Counted from the first letter of the stretch, positions 50,131-59,989 are shown. The stretch: 64,000 bases of DNA from Lachnospiraceae bacterium XBD2001 (GCA_900116395.1 FPAN01000002.1:186001-250000), one strand, 5' to 3'. A program made the numbers and translations. Notes: generated from the letters alone by a model not told the origin.

Positions 50131-52365
50131 ATGAAACAACGAACGTTGCATGGGCTGTTGGCCATGACCATGTGTATAACCATGGCTGTGGGACTTGTGG
50201 GCTGTGGAAAAGCAGCACCAGAGCCGGCGGCGGAAGCAGTAACCGAAGAAGAACCATCAGAGGAAGAAGCAGAAGAAGCATCGGACGGAGGAACAAATCT
50301 TCTGGAGAATGGTGACTTCTCCAACGGTACCGACCAATGGTTCACCTATTGCTCTGACGGCGAGGCTGCACTGTCCGTAACGGAAGATGGTGAATTGGAC
50401 GTTAACATCTCTAACTTAGGTTCTGTGGAGTATGGTGTACAGCTCTACCATGATGGCTTCGGATTGGATGAAGGCTGCGATTATCAGCTGTCCTTCGACG
50501 CATACGCAACAGTGAAGCGCCCGGCAGAGATGCGCTTCCAGATCAATGGTGGCGACTATCACGCATACTATTCTGAAAAGCCTACGCTCATGTTGGAAAA
50601 GCAACATTATGACTTTTACTTTACCATGAACGAGACCTCGGATCCGGCGCCGAGATTCTGCTTCAACATTGGAAGAATGGCCGGTGTAAGCGAAGAGCAG
50701 CAGCACATCTACTTCGATAACTTTGTGCTGACCTTAGCAGACGACTCCAATCGTGTTGCCGGTAGCGGAACCCAGGAAGTATCAGATATTGCGGTAGACC
50801 AGATCGGTTATCTTCCGAAGGCTTATAAATCTGCAACCCTGCGTGGTGCAGCATTGAACCAGACGGCAAAGCTTGTTGATGAGAGCACCGGCAAGTCTGT
50901 TTTAGAGGCTAAAATCGATGGAGGAACGGATGATCCGGACACCGGAGAGAAGGAAGCTGCCTTTGATTTTACCAAGATTACCGCAGAAGGCACCTACCAT
51001 GTAGAAGCCGGGGATGTGGTATCTCCAACATTTAAGATTTCCAAGGATGTCTATAATGATGCCTTAAAAGCCTCCTTAAAGATGTTCTATTACCAGCGTT
51101 GCGGAGAGGAACTGCCTGCAGAATATGCGGGAGATTGGGCTCATCCGGAATGCCACGTGAATAATTCCGTACTGTACGAGAATAGTTCCTTGGAAGTGGA
51201 TGTATCCGGCGGCTGGCATGATGCCGGCGACTACGGACGTTATTCCGTAGCAGGAGCAACTGCTGCAGCAGACTTGCTCTTGGCATACGAGAACTATCCA
51301 CAGGTCTTCGACGATGCAGTGGGTATTCCGGAGAGCGGTAACGGCGTACCGGATGTTTTGGATGAGGCAAAATATGAGCTGAACTGGCTTATGAAAATGC
51401 AACGGGATGATGGTGCGGTGTACCATAAGGTATCCTGCAGAAGCTTCCCGGGAGAAGTGATGCCACAGGATGAAACCGACCAGATGGTAGTCATGTATGT
51501 ATCTACTACCGCAACCGGAGACTTCGCCGGCGTAATGGCCATTGCATCCCGTGTTTATGCAGCAACGGATCCGTCCTTTGCGAAGAAGTGCTTGGATGCT
51601 TCCAAGAAGGCAGCAACTTATCTGATGGGAACAGACCGTGATACCAAGGGATATCGGAATCCCGGCAATGTATCCACCGGTGAGTACGAGGATGCCAACG
51701 ATATTGATGAGCGCTTCTGGGCTTATGCAGAGCTGTATAAGACCACCGGTGATATCGCATATGAACAGGCCTTGCAAAAAGAAATTCCAACCAACGGTTA
51801 CACCTTAGGCTGGCAGGGTGTTGGCGGCTATGGCATGTATGCATACATGACCTGCAAGAGCTTCGATGACGGACTACTCGTTAGTGAGGCGGAGCGCACT
51901 GCCAAGGAAATCACAGACAATGCCAATACCTATAGCTATGGTTCCTCCATCGTGGGAGATTACCCATGGGGCAGTAACTTAACCATCGCCAATAACGGCC
52001 AGTTCCTGTTGATGATGAAGCAGGCCCTTGGCAAAACGGATCAGAATACCATTGATAAGCAGTTACATTATCTCTTTGGTAATAACGCTACAGGATATTG
52101 CTTCTTAACGGGATTCGGAACCGTATCCCCACAGCATCCGCACCATCGCCCGTCCCAGTCTACTATGAAGACGGTACCTGGAATGATTGTGGGAGGCCCG
52201 AATAATGGCCTCAACGATCCGTTTGTACAGAACGTACTGAAGGATACCCCAAGAGCCAAGTGCTACGCAGACAACGGCCAGAGCTACTCCACCAACGAAA
52301 TTACCATTTACTGGAACTCTCCGGTGGTCTACCTCTTAGCAGGCGAGATTGCACAAACCAAATAA
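50131..52365 (+). CDS. Lipoprotein GH9 cellulase with CBM4/9-type domain
   Basis: The 744-residue protein has a signal peptide with lipobox LVGC (Cys25), so it is anchored on the cell surface. An acidic Glu-rich linker follows. A carbohydrate-binding module of the CBM4_9 type comes next (about residues 50-205, NLLENGDFSNGTDQW). Then come an N-terminal Ig-like CelD_N domain (about 215-305) and a GH9 catalytic domain with the Asp pair in GWHDAGDYGRY, the His region in SPQHPHHRPSQS and the closing SYSTNEITIYWNSPVVYL. GH9 enzymes cleave beta-1,4-glucans by inversion. It stands alone with its own terminator. Confidence 0.94.
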   Translation: MKQRTLHGLLAMTMCITMAVGLVGCGKAAPEPAAEAVTEEEPSEEEAEEASDGGTNLLENGDFSNGTDQWFTYCSDGEAALSVTEDGELDVNISNLGSVEYGVQLYHDGFGLDEGCDYQLSFDAYATVKRPAEMRFQINGGDYHAYYSEKPTLMLEKQHYDFYFTMNETSDPAPRFCFNIGRMAGVSEEQQHIYFDNFVLTLADDSNRVAGSGTQEVSDIAVDQIGYLPKAYKSATLRGAALNQTAKLVDESTGKSVLEAKIDGGTDDPDTGEKEAAFDFTKITAEGTYHVEAGDVVSPTFKISKDVYNDALKASLKMFYYQRCGEELPAEYAGDWAHPECHVNNSVLYENSSLEVDVSGGWHDAGDYGRYSVAGATAAADLLLAYENYPQVFDDAVGIPESGNGVPDVLDEAKYELNWLMKMQRDDGAVYHKVSCRSFPGEVMPQDETDQMVVMYVSTTATGDFAGVMAIASRVYAATDPSFAKKCLDASKKAATYLMGTDRDTKGYRNPGNVSTGEYEDANDIDERFWAYAELYKTTGDIAYEQALQKEIPTNGYTLGWQGVGGYGMYAYMTCKSFDDGLLVSEAERTAKEITDNANTYSYGSSIVGDYPWGSNLTIANNGQFLLMMKQALGKTDQNTIDKQLHYLFGNNATGYCFLTGFGTVSPQHPHHRPSQSTMKTVPGMIVGGPNNGLNDPFVQNVLKDTPRAKCYADNGQSYSTNEITIYWNSPVVYLLAGEIAQTK

Positions 52366-52369
52366 ACAC

Positions 52370-52403
52370 AAGCGTCCGAGCAACTTCGCCCGGGCGCTTT
52401 TTT
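52370..52403 (+). terminator. Terminator after the GH9 gene
   Basis: AAGCG-CCG pairs with CGG-CGCTT, followed by TTTTTT. Confidence 0.8.
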
Positions 52404-52423
52404 GCTCTGCGAAAAAAGAGATG

Positions 52424-52452
52424 TTGACAAGAAAACTGGGAATTCATATAAT
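52424..52452 (+). promoter_or_regulatory. Consensus promoter for cysK
   Basis: TTGACA (52424-52429) and TATAAT (52447-52452) are spaced by exactly 17 bp, a perfect sigma-A consensus. Directly downstream, ACTAATCCACTAGGAAAATA (52468-52487) resembles Rrf2/CymR-type operator sequence, so repression by the downstream Rrf2 gene product is plausible. Confidence 0.85.
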
Positions 52453-52515
52453 GACATCATAAAACATACTAATCCACTAGGAAAATAGGAAATGAAAATC
52501 GGAGGAGGAAAAAAG

Positions 52516-53448
52516 ATGAGTAAGTTCGTAGAATCAACCACAGAGTTAATTGGTAATACTCCACTGCTGAAGGCATCCAAGTATGCGAAGAATGCCGGTG
52601 TGGAGAAGGCAACCATTTTTACCAAGTTAGAGCTGTTTAATCCGGCAGGATCCGTGAAGGACCGTGTTGCATATAGCATGATCGTAGATGCAGAGGAGAA
52701 GGGCCTTCTGAAGCCGGGTGCAACCATCATTGAGCCGACCAGCGGTAACACCGGAATCGGAATCGCAGCAGTTGCAACCGCAAGAGGATATCACGCCGTA
52801 TTGACCCTTCCGGATACCATGTCCGTAGAGCGTCGTAACCTGTTGAAGGCATACGGTGCAGAGATTGTTTTGACCGAAGGCGCTAAGGGTATGAAGGGTG
52901 CCATCGAGAAGGCAGAGGAAATCCATAAGAACACCCCTGGTTCCATTATCTTAGGTCAGTTCGATAACTTGGCCAACGTAGCTGCCCATGAGAAGACCAC
53001 CGGACCGGAGATCTGGGAGCAGACCGAGGGCAAGGTCGACATCTTCGTAGCAGGCGTAGGTACCGGCGGAACATTGACCGGTGTAGGTCATTATTTGAAG
53101 AGTAAGAACCCAAATGTTAAAATAGTTGCAGTAGAGCCGGAGACATCCCCGGTACTGTCTAAGGGTGAGGCAGGACCTCATAAGATTCAGGGAATCGGTG
53201 CCAACTTCGTACCGGCAATTTTGGATCGTGACGTATACGACGAAGTTATTACCATCAACAACGAAGACTGCTTTACCGAGGGTAAGCGCTTCGCATTAAG
53301 CGAGGGAGTCATCGTCGGAATCTCCAGTGGTGCCGCATTGAAGGCAGCAACACAGCTTGCAAACCGCCCGGAGAACGCCGGCAAGAATATCGTGGTCTTG
53401 TTACCGGATTCCGGAGACCGCTATCTGTCGACTCCATTATTTGGATAA
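52516..53448 (+). CDS. cysK: Cysteine synthase A (O-acetylserine sulfhydrylase)
   Basis: The 310-residue PLP enzyme makes cysteine from O-acetylserine and sulfide. The PLP lysine is Lys48 in NPAGSVKDRVA, the substrate loop is EPTSGNTGIG, and the phosphate loop is GTGGTLTG. The start at 52516 has a GGAGGAGG site. The upstream ATG at 52492 would add eight residues including that site. A perfect promoter and the adjacent Rrf2 regulator suggest tight sulfur or cysteine control. Confidence 0.96.
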   Translation: MSKFVESTTELIGNTPLLKASKYAKNAGVEKATIFTKLELFNPAGSVKDRVAYSMIVDAEEKGLLKPGATIIEPTSGNTGIGIAAVATARGYHAVLTLPDTMSVERRNLLKAYGAEIVLTEGAKGMKGAIEKAEEIHKNTPGSIILGQFDNLANVAAHEKTTGPEIWEQTEGKVDIFVAGVGTGGTLTGVGHYLKSKNPNVKIVAVEPETSPVLSKGEAGPHKIQGIGANFVPAILDRDVYDEVITINNEDCFTEGKRFALSEGVIVGISSGAALKAATQLANRPENAGKNIVVLLPDSGDRYLSTPLFG

Positions 53449-53464
53449 AAGAGCGAGGAACATT

Positions 53465-53899
53465 ATGAAAATTTCAACCAAAGGAAGATATGCATTGCGA
53501 CTGATGCTGGACTTAGCCCTGTACAATACCGGTGATCCGGTAAGTCTGAAGGACATTGCCAAGCGTCAGGAAATCTCCGAGAAATATTTGGAACAGATCA
53601 TCGCCATTTTGAACAAGGCGGGGTTCGTTCGAAGCATTCGCGGAGCTCAGGGAGGCTATGTATTACGCAAAGAACCGAAGGAATACACCGTAGGAGATAT
53701 TCTCCGTTTGACGGAAGGTTCCTTAGCACCGGTAGCTTGCGTAGGAGATGACGGGGACACCTGCGATCGGGAAAAAGATTGCGTTACAGTACGTGTTTGG
53801 AGTATGCTTAATGATGCAATCAACAATGTAGTAGACAACCTGACGTTGGAGGACTTGATTGCGTGGGAGGCTGAAAAAGCTGATCAATACGTAATTTAA
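53465..53899 (+). CDS. Rrf2 family regulator, IscR/CymR-like
   Basis: The 144-residue protein begins MKISTKGRYALRLMLDLA and has the Rrf2 winged helix (SLKDIAKRQEISEKYLEQII, then GGYVLRK). Three cysteines at 92, 100 and 106 lie at nearly the positions of the Fe-S ligands of IscR (92, 98, 104), so it may hold an Fe-S cluster. CymR proteins, which lack these cysteines, control cysK in Bacillus. Here the gene follows cysK by 16 bp. It probably links sulfur supply or Fe-S status to cysK. No isc or nif genes are adjacent. Confidence 0.88.
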   Translation: MKISTKGRYALRLMLDLALYNTGDPVSLKDIAKRQEISEKYLEQIIAILNKAGFVRSIRGAQGGYVLRKEPKEYTVGDILRLTEGSLAPVACVGDDGDTCDREKDCVTVRVWSMLNDAINNVVDNLTLEDLIAWEAEKADQYVI

Positions 53900-53910
53900 G
53901 GGGGTTTCTC

Positions 53911-54681
53911 ATGAATCATCTCGTTTTCATACCGGGAATCATATTGGCGGTGATGGGCATCGTTTTTTCTGTACTCTATACCAGGGAACGTCTGCAGTTT
54001 GGCAGACCTTCCCTAAAGGGAGTATTTTTAAAAACGGCGGCCAGCACCGCTTTTTTGATGACAGCAATGCTGAGCATTTTCGGCCAGCCGATTCTGACGG
54101 TGAATCCGGATTTGGCAGCGGGAGAAGTGCTGACAACGCGGCATTGCTATTTGTTTTTCGTGGAAGCGGGACTGGTGATGGGACTGTTGGGAGATGTGTG
54201 GCTGGCCCTAAAGCACTTTTCTAAAGAGAGCAAAGAGACCTACACCACCGCAGGTGTGCTGTGTTTTGGCTTTGCCCATGTGTTCTATATGATTGGCATG
54301 ATTGCCTTCTATGGGGATTTCAATCGGCTGTTCTTCGTGCTATGGCCTTTTGGCCTTGGCATGTTCTTAGGTGCCGTGGTAGGCAGTTGCGGCAATCGTG
54401 TGGGCCTGCGCTTCGGACACTTTAAGAAGCCGGTGACTGTCTACGGAACCCTGGTTGGGTCCATGGCCCTCTTGGCCGGTTCTCTGGCCTTCATGTACGG
54501 CTTTTCGGAGCCGACCTTGAACCTGATGTTTATCGGGGGATTTTGCTTCCTCATATCGGATTTGATTCTGGCGGGAAGCTATTTCGGACATGGAAAAAAC
54601 AAGGCGCACTACGTAATCACAAATCACTTGTTTTACTTCGGCGCCTTGGTACTCATCGCAATGAGCGTATATTTTATTTAA
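53911..54681 (+). CDS. YhhN (lysoplasmalogenase-like) membrane protein
   Basis: The 256-residue protein has about eight membrane helices and fits the YhhN/TMEM86 family. Conserved acidic residues lie in GLLGDVWLALKHF and FCFLISDLILAG. Some family members hydrolyse lysoplasmalogens, lipids that anaerobic Clostridia do make, so that activity is reasonable but not shown. It follows the Rrf2 gene by 11 bp. Its stop overlaps the stop of the convergent GGDEF gene by 4 bp. Confidence 0.85.
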   Translation: MNHLVFIPGIILAVMGIVFSVLYTRERLQFGRPSLKGVFLKTAASTAFLMTAMLSIFGQPILTVNPDLAAGEVLTTRHCYLFFVEAGLVMGLLGDVWLALKHFSKESKETYTTAGVLCFGFAHVFYMIGMIAFYGDFNRLFFVLWPFGLGMFLGAVVGSCGNRVGLRFGHFKKPVTVYGTLVGSMALLAGSLAFMYGFSEPTLNLMFIGGFCFLISDLILAGSYFGHGKNKAHYVITNHLFYFGALVLIAMSVYFI

Positions 54682-56327
54682 ATCTGTGTAGAATCCGCAA
54701 GAGACTTGGAAGAGATGAAGGCTGTATGCATCAGCATGATTTGTCCCTTCTGAGTCTTTTTTACTTGGTACAATGCGTTGTCCGCGGTGTAGAGGAAGTC
54801 CCAGAGCTTGTTGCCGGACTTCGGAACGCGGTTGCGGATACCCTGAGAGACGGTAACAATCGGGGAGGTCTTGGAGTATTTGTGGCTGATGCCAAGGGCC
54901 AAGACCCGGTTACGAATCTCTTCGGCAATCTTCATAATTTCCTCGTCGGTCATGTTGCGGTAGACCACCACGAACTCGTCGCCGCCGTAACGGCCCACAT
55001 AGATGCGGGAATCTTCGGTAAAACCTTTTAGAATGCCGGCAATCTTAATAAGAACCTCATCGCCGGCTTGGTGTCCGTAGGTATCGTTGTATTCTTTGAA
55101 AAAGTCAATGTCCAAAAATTCTATGCCCAAGGACTCTTCCATGTGATAGCAATCTTCGAAAACCTCTTCCAAATAATCGTTCAAGGCACCACGGTTCGGG
55201 ATGCCGGTGAGCCGATCGGTGTTGGCTGCCGCCGACAGACGCTCGTTCTCTTTTTTCATGGCGTCTAAGGACAGTCTGGTCTCCAGAGCAATGGCGTAAG
55301 CCTTGTTGGCACTTGACTTGTGCAGCTCCGCATAGCGGTAGTAATCATTCAGCGCCCCAAGATAAGCGGCCTCGTCATTTATCTGAGAGTAGAGGGTAAT
55401 CCGATGCTTAGCGAAGGTTTCCTGGATATTCGGAATATCAGACTCTGCCAGAATCGGAGCGGTGTAGCAAACGGTCTCTTCCGCAGCGTTGTAATGCTCA
55501 ATCTCAATCATAAGCTGTATGAAATCCAACACTTCCGTGATGGATCCAAGGTCCATCTCTCCTCGCTTCAATTGTTGTAAAAACAACTGAATCTGACGGT
55601 CCCGTGCAGCCTCGTCCCCCTCTTCATTGCTCATGCGAATGCGAAACAGCATGAAAAACAAATCCTGGGATATCTCTTCGGGAGCGGCGGACTCACTGAT
55701 GACTTTGTCCAGACCTGCAAGGCTTCTTCTGGCGGATGCCTGTCGGTGTAACAGGAGATTGATGTTACCTTCGGAACAATAGCAGTAGCCCTCCAGCATG
55801 GATCGCTCCTTGGTTGGGAGCTTGTGGATGATCCGGTGCGCCTCCTTGATATAGCGCAGAGCAATCTTGTATTCCTCAATCTGGATATAAATCTGCCCAA
55901 TGTTGAACATAATCATAGCGGTAATCTCGGTAGGGTCTTGGCTTCCTAGGAGGTTCAGGGCCTTCATGTAATAGTCCATGGAGAGTTGAATGTTGCCATG
56001 ATTGTGGGCATCAATACCGAGATGGTTGTAGACCTGCATGAGATAGCCGGTCTCTTCGGTATTCTGAAGATACAGGATAGCTTGCTGCAGACTGGTCTGG
56101 AAGTCCTTGTTATTGTGCTTGAAATCGAAGCATGCACTGCCTAAATAGAAGTAGGCCACGCCGATTAATGAAGCGTCTTCTGTTTTCTTGGCTTCCTTCA
56201 AAAAAGCCTTGGCATGCAGCATGGCGTGCTTATCGTGCAGGGCCTTGTCTTGCTTTACCTGTTCATAGAGTTTTTGAATATTTGTACTGTAACTTTCGAT
56301 GTTCACTGCATCGTCCCCCACAAGCAT
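54678..56327 (-). CDS. Cytosolic TPR-GGDEF diguanylate cyclase
   Basis: The 549-residue protein has no membrane segment. The first 370 residues are tetratricopeptide-like helical repeats (IGVAYFYLGSACFDF; AMIMFNIGQIYIQIEEY). The C-terminal GGDEF domain contains DRLTGIPNRGALNDYLEE and the intact motif RYGGDEFVVVY. The residues at the I-site position are DSRI, not RxxD, so product feedback may be absent. It would make cyclic di-GMP under control of a protein partner bound by the TPRs. It is divergent from the two membrane GGDEF genes. Confidence 0.92.
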   Translation of the reverse strand: MLVGDDAVNIESYSTNIQKLYEQVKQDKALHDKHAMLHAKAFLKEAKKTEDASLIGVAYFYLGSACFDFKHNNKDFQTSLQQAILYLQNTEETGYLMQVYNHLGIDAHNHGNIQLSMDYYMKALNLLGSQDPTEITAMIMFNIGQIYIQIEEYKIALRYIKEAHRIIHKLPTKERSMLEGYCYCSEGNINLLLHRQASARRSLAGLDKVISESAAPEEISQDLFFMLFRIRMSNEEGDEAARDRQIQLFLQQLKRGEMDLGSITEVLDFIQLMIEIEHYNAAEETVCYTAPILAESDIPNIQETFAKHRITLYSQINDEAAYLGALNDYYRYAELHKSSANKAYAIALETRLSLDAMKKENERLSAAANTDRLTGIPNRGALNDYLEEVFEDCYHMEESLGIEFLDIDFFKEYNDTYGHQAGDEVLIKIAGILKGFTEDSRIYVGRYGGDEFVVVYRNMTDEEIMKIAEEIRNRVLALGISHKYSKTSPIVTVSQGIRNRVPKSGNKLWDFLYTADNALYQVKKTQKGQIMLMHTAFISSKSLADSTQI

Positions 56328-56447
56328 ACGGTTAGCGTCTTACGTACTAATAATTATACCATATACCACTGGGGTATGGTAAAATGAAGAGTACAAAATG
56401 ATGAGTATAAATAAGTGCATATCATTTGATGTTGAGGGTTTAAATAT

Positions 56448-58133
56448 ATGGACAAGCGAATAGCATTCCAACGTGGAATTTTTTATATAGCTGTGTTTTT
56501 GTTGTTTGTATATTGCATAGCTTTTTTCTTGTTTTTCAAGCGCAACTACAAGGACATTGAGACCTTTGCCAGCGGACCTGTTTGGACGGTGACGTTGCCG
56601 GACGGTTCGGTACATGAAGGGGTAGACTTAGCTCATACCCGCTTGCAGTATCACCTGAAGGAGGGCGAGGCACTATCCGTGGAGGCAGATATCCCATCGA
56701 GTTTCGGTGGAGAGTTGACGGCAATGGCCTTCACACGTCAGTCTGCTCTGGTAGGTTATGTCAATGACCGGGAGATTTACCATTATCGTGAGGACCATCT
56801 GGATCGTTTTGTGGGCAATGGATATCAGTTCGTTCAGATTCCGGTGACCGGTTCCGAACGGCACTTGCGCTTGGATGTCATTGGGTGTCGTGGTCGTGCC
56901 ATCAATTCCATTCCGAATATTGTTTTGACCCGGTCTCGGGAGATTTACAGCTATTTCCTCGGTGAGCACATGATTATGATGTTCTGCGGAGTGTTTTTGG
57001 CGTTGCTTGGATTGTTGGTGACCTGCATCAGTTTGATCTATTTTTCCTTCGACTACGATTATTATCCTCTGGTGTTGATTGGCATAATCGGTATTCTTTC
57101 CGGTATTTGGTGCACCAGTAATGTGAAGACTTTGGAACTGTTGTCCTTAGACATCGGAATGAATTCCTTTATGGAATACATCTCCTTGTACTTCATGCCG
57201 GCGCCGGTATTGCAGTTTATCCGCTTCCGTCATGAAAAAGAGCGACGTAGCATTATTCTTTTGAATATTGGAACCGCCGTTGTTATTGTTTTTGCTGTTG
57301 TAACCATGCTATTGCATAGTTCCGGCAAGATTATTATTTCGGACGCGTTGCCGGTTTTCCATATGTTTGTGGGCGGCTATATCGTTCTGATTCTTCTAAG
57401 TGGCGTCAAGAGCCCGAAGAAGATGGAACACTACGAATACTACTATTTGATTGGTTTTGCCATCAGCATCATAGCATCCCTTTCCTATATTGTGCGATTC
57501 CAGATTTCCAATATCTGGGGCATCGGAAGTTCTACCATTGATTTTAGCTTCCTGCCGCTGGCGATTCTGATTTTCGTATTGTTCTTAATTTTCGGATACT
57601 TGGGATTTATTCGTACCCGCGTTATTTCCCGAGCTGAGAAGGAGATTTTGGAACAGCGTGCCTATGAGGACCGGATGACGGGACTTTTTAACCGTGCCAA
57701 GGGTGAGAGTCTGATGCATGCGTTGAATGACCGCAGCAACGGTGACCCATATGCCATTGTGAATTTTGATATGAACGGATTGAAGCGTACCAACGACACC
57801 TTGGGCCATTACACGGGAGATGCCATGCTGATTCGGTTTGCCAAGCTGCTGCAGGAACACTTCGGATCCATTGGAACACCGATTCGTATGAGCGGTGATG
57901 AATTTCTTGTTCTGGTTCGCGGAATGGGTAACATTGTTCGAATTGATGATGCGCTCCGTGGATTGGTGGAGGACGAGGCGAGAATATCCGCCGAAGAAGA
58001 CTATGTAATGGATGCAGCATATGGCGTGGCCAAGAGTATGGAGTTTTTGGATCCGGATGCCGAGTCCGTATACCGAATGGCAGACGATCGCATGTATGAG
58101 ATGAAGGTTGCTTCACAAAAGGGAAGAGAATGA
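56448..58133 (+). CDS. Membrane GGDEF protein with altered SGDEF motif
   Basis: The 561-residue protein has one N-terminal membrane helix, an extracellular region of about 140 residues, seven or so membrane helices (7TM sensor architecture, about residues 165-395) and a C-terminal GGDEF domain (DRMTGLFNRAKGE). The motif reads RMSGDEFLVLV: the first Gly is Ser. The first Gly contacts GTP, so activity may be reduced, but such variants can be active. The I-site position is GSIG. Its stop overlaps the next start by 4 bp. The divergent spacer contains TACCATATACC...GGTATGGTA. Confidence 0.9.
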   Translation: MDKRIAFQRGIFYIAVFLLFVYCIAFFLFFKRNYKDIETFASGPVWTVTLPDGSVHEGVDLAHTRLQYHLKEGEALSVEADIPSSFGGELTAMAFTRQSALVGYVNDREIYHYREDHLDRFVGNGYQFVQIPVTGSERHLRLDVIGCRGRAINSIPNIVLTRSREIYSYFLGEHMIMMFCGVFLALLGLLVTCISLIYFSFDYDYYPLVLIGIIGILSGIWCTSNVKTLELLSLDIGMNSFMEYISLYFMPAPVLQFIRFRHEKERRSIILLNIGTAVVIVFAVVTMLLHSSGKIIISDALPVFHMFVGGYIVLILLSGVKSPKKMEHYEYYYLIGFAISIIASLSYIVRFQISNIWGIGSSTIDFSFLPLAILIFVLFLIFGYLGFIRTRVISRAEKEILEQRAYEDRMTGLFNRAKGESLMHALNDRSNGDPYAIVNFDMNGLKRTNDTLGHYTGDAMLIRFAKLLQEHFGSIGTPIRMSGDEFLVLVRGMGNIVRIDDALRGLVEDEARISAEEDYVMDAAYGVAKSMEFLDPDAESVYRMADDRMYEMKVASQKGRE

Positions 58134-59839
58134 GCACAAGACACGTAATTAAAGACAAAAGAATACGATTGTTTAACGCCACAGCCGGCGTCCTTATCAT
58201 GCTCATGATGTTTGCCAGCACGATGTTGCTTTTACAACGTCAGAGCGGCGAGGGAGTCAATGACTACAGCGAGAATTGGACCGTGGTGTATCATGGGAAA
58301 CGCTATGAGAACGTGAATCTGCATGATTTCATTCTTCCGGAAGTACCGGCCCGCAATGATGTGCTGACGTTGACGAAGCGCCTGGACGAGGACATTCCGT
58401 CGGATTCCAGCGTGATGATGATTACTTATCTGTCTAAGGTGACGATTAGTTATGATGACATTCCGCTGTACCACTATGGCCGTGAGGATGAAGCCAGTGG
58501 ACGTATGGTGGGAAGCGGATACCATTATTTCCGCATTCATCCTTTTATGCTGGGGAAGGAACTGAAGATTGAGATTATGGCGGCTGAGAATGGGGCTTTT
58601 ACCAATGTAGACCCAATCTACATGATGCCGACGGACCGTTTGATGACCACTTACGCCAAGCGCCATGCCTGGTCTATGTTTTCCAGCATTTTCCTGTTTA
58701 TGTTAGGGGTATGTCTGGTGGGCGTATCCATTTTCCCGATGGATACCTGGAGAAACCGGGCGAGACTGACGTTGATTGGAGCCTTTGCATTATTGACGGG
58801 CTTATGGACCATGGGTTCCGTGAAGTTCTTACAGCTTTTATCCTCGGATTTGACGGCAAATTCCGAGATTGAGTATTTGTCCTTGTTTTTAGCGCCGCTA
58901 CCACTTTTTATTCTGATTTGCAGTTTGCGTCGGGAAGCGGGCGGATGGCAGTACAAGGTGATGCAGGTGGTAACTGCCTGTTTTGCGGCAGCGGATGTAT
59001 TTTTCATAGTATTGCATTTTTTCGGAATTGCACATTTTTGCATATCCCTTACCATGTTCCATGTGATTGCGGCACTAAGCTTGCTTGTGACCATTATCAG
59101 TGGTATACGACCGCTTCGGGAGATGAATAAGCAGGAACGCTTTATGAATCTGGGATTGACGATTCTGTTTCTCTTCGGAGGAGTGGATTTGGTGCGGTTC
59201 AACTTGCAGAAGTACTTCTTCCCGAATCACATCTGGTTGTCGGAATCCATCCTTCCGGTAGGTGCGTTGATTTTTATCGTGTTCCTTCTGATTGGATACC
59301 TGATGTATCTCTATGACATTATGAAGAAGGAGACGGAGCGACAGACCTTGACTAACCTGGCATATCGGGATCCGATGACGGGGCTGTATAACCGTGCCAG
59401 CATCATTGAGGTGTTCAAGCAGTCCCTGGATGTGGGAGAGCAGGTGCACTTGCTGTTGTTTGATGTGAATGGATTGAAGCATGTGAATGACACCATGGGT
59501 CATACCAAAGGCGATGAGCTGATTGCAACCTTTGCCAAGGTATTGTTGAAGACCTTCGGCAAGTTCGGAAGCTGTGCCCGTATCGGCGGCGATGAGTTCG
59601 TTGTGTTGGTGCCGGGAGAGCATGGCAACAAGATAGAAGCAGCGTTGGAGAAGTTCACACTTATGGAAGTGACCACGTCCCAGGAAACGGGCTTTAAGAT
59701 TCGCGCCGCTTATGGTCAGGCCAGCAGCGAGGAAGTCTCCGAGAAGACCACGGATGAGATGTATCGCCTGGCAGATTCCAGAATGTATGCTATGAAGCAG
59801 CGGATGAAGGCCAATGATGAGGCGGATTTCCGCGATTAG
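58130..59839 (+). CDS. Membrane GGDEF protein, paralogue with intact motif
   Basis: The 569-residue protein has the same architecture as its upstream neighbour: N-terminal helix, extracellular region, 7TM block (about residues 180-405) and GGDEF domain. It has DPMTGLYNRASI and the intact RIGGDEFVVLVPG. The I-site position is GKFG, so RxxD is missing. The ATG sits inside the upstream gene's end (ATGA overlap), giving coupled translation. The pair probably arose by tandem duplication and may form heterodimers in which only this copy is fully active (inference). Confidence 0.92.
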   Translation: MSTRHVIKDKRIRLFNATAGVLIMLMMFASTMLLLQRQSGEGVNDYSENWTVVYHGKRYENVNLHDFILPEVPARNDVLTLTKRLDEDIPSDSSVMMITYLSKVTISYDDIPLYHYGREDEASGRMVGSGYHYFRIHPFMLGKELKIEIMAAENGAFTNVDPIYMMPTDRLMTTYAKRHAWSMFSSIFLFMLGVCLVGVSIFPMDTWRNRARLTLIGAFALLTGLWTMGSVKFLQLLSSDLTANSEIEYLSLFLAPLPLFILICSLRREAGGWQYKVMQVVTACFAAADVFFIVLHFFGIAHFCISLTMFHVIAALSLLVTIISGIRPLREMNKQERFMNLGLTILFLFGGVDLVRFNLQKYFFPNHIWLSESILPVGALIFIVFLLIGYLMYLYDIMKKETERQTLTNLAYRDPMTGLYNRASIIEVFKQSLDVGEQVHLLLFDVNGLKHVNDTMGHTKGDELIATFAKVLLKTFGKFGSCARIGGDEFVVLVPGEHGNKIEAALEKFTLMEVTTSQETGFKIRAAYGQASSEEVSEKTTDEMYRLADSRMYAMKQRMKANDEADFRD

Positions 59840-59858
59840 AAGAATGAAGAATGTAGAG

Positions 59859-59890
59859 CACCCCGGCAGTGGACTGTCGGGGTGTTTTTT
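59859..59890 (+). terminator. Terminator after the GGDEF pair (copy 1 of an inverted pair)
   Basis: CACCCCGGCAG pairs with CTGTCGGGGTG, followed by six T. The same 31 bases occur inverted at 61857-61887, on the other side of hflKC. Confidence 0.88.
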
Positions 59891-59989
59891 CCCTTCAACC
59901 GCTGGTTCAATTTTCTTCCCATCCTCTTGCAGATATGCTAATCTTGAAACGATGGGACACTTGTCCAACTCAGCAAAAGGGAGGAAATT

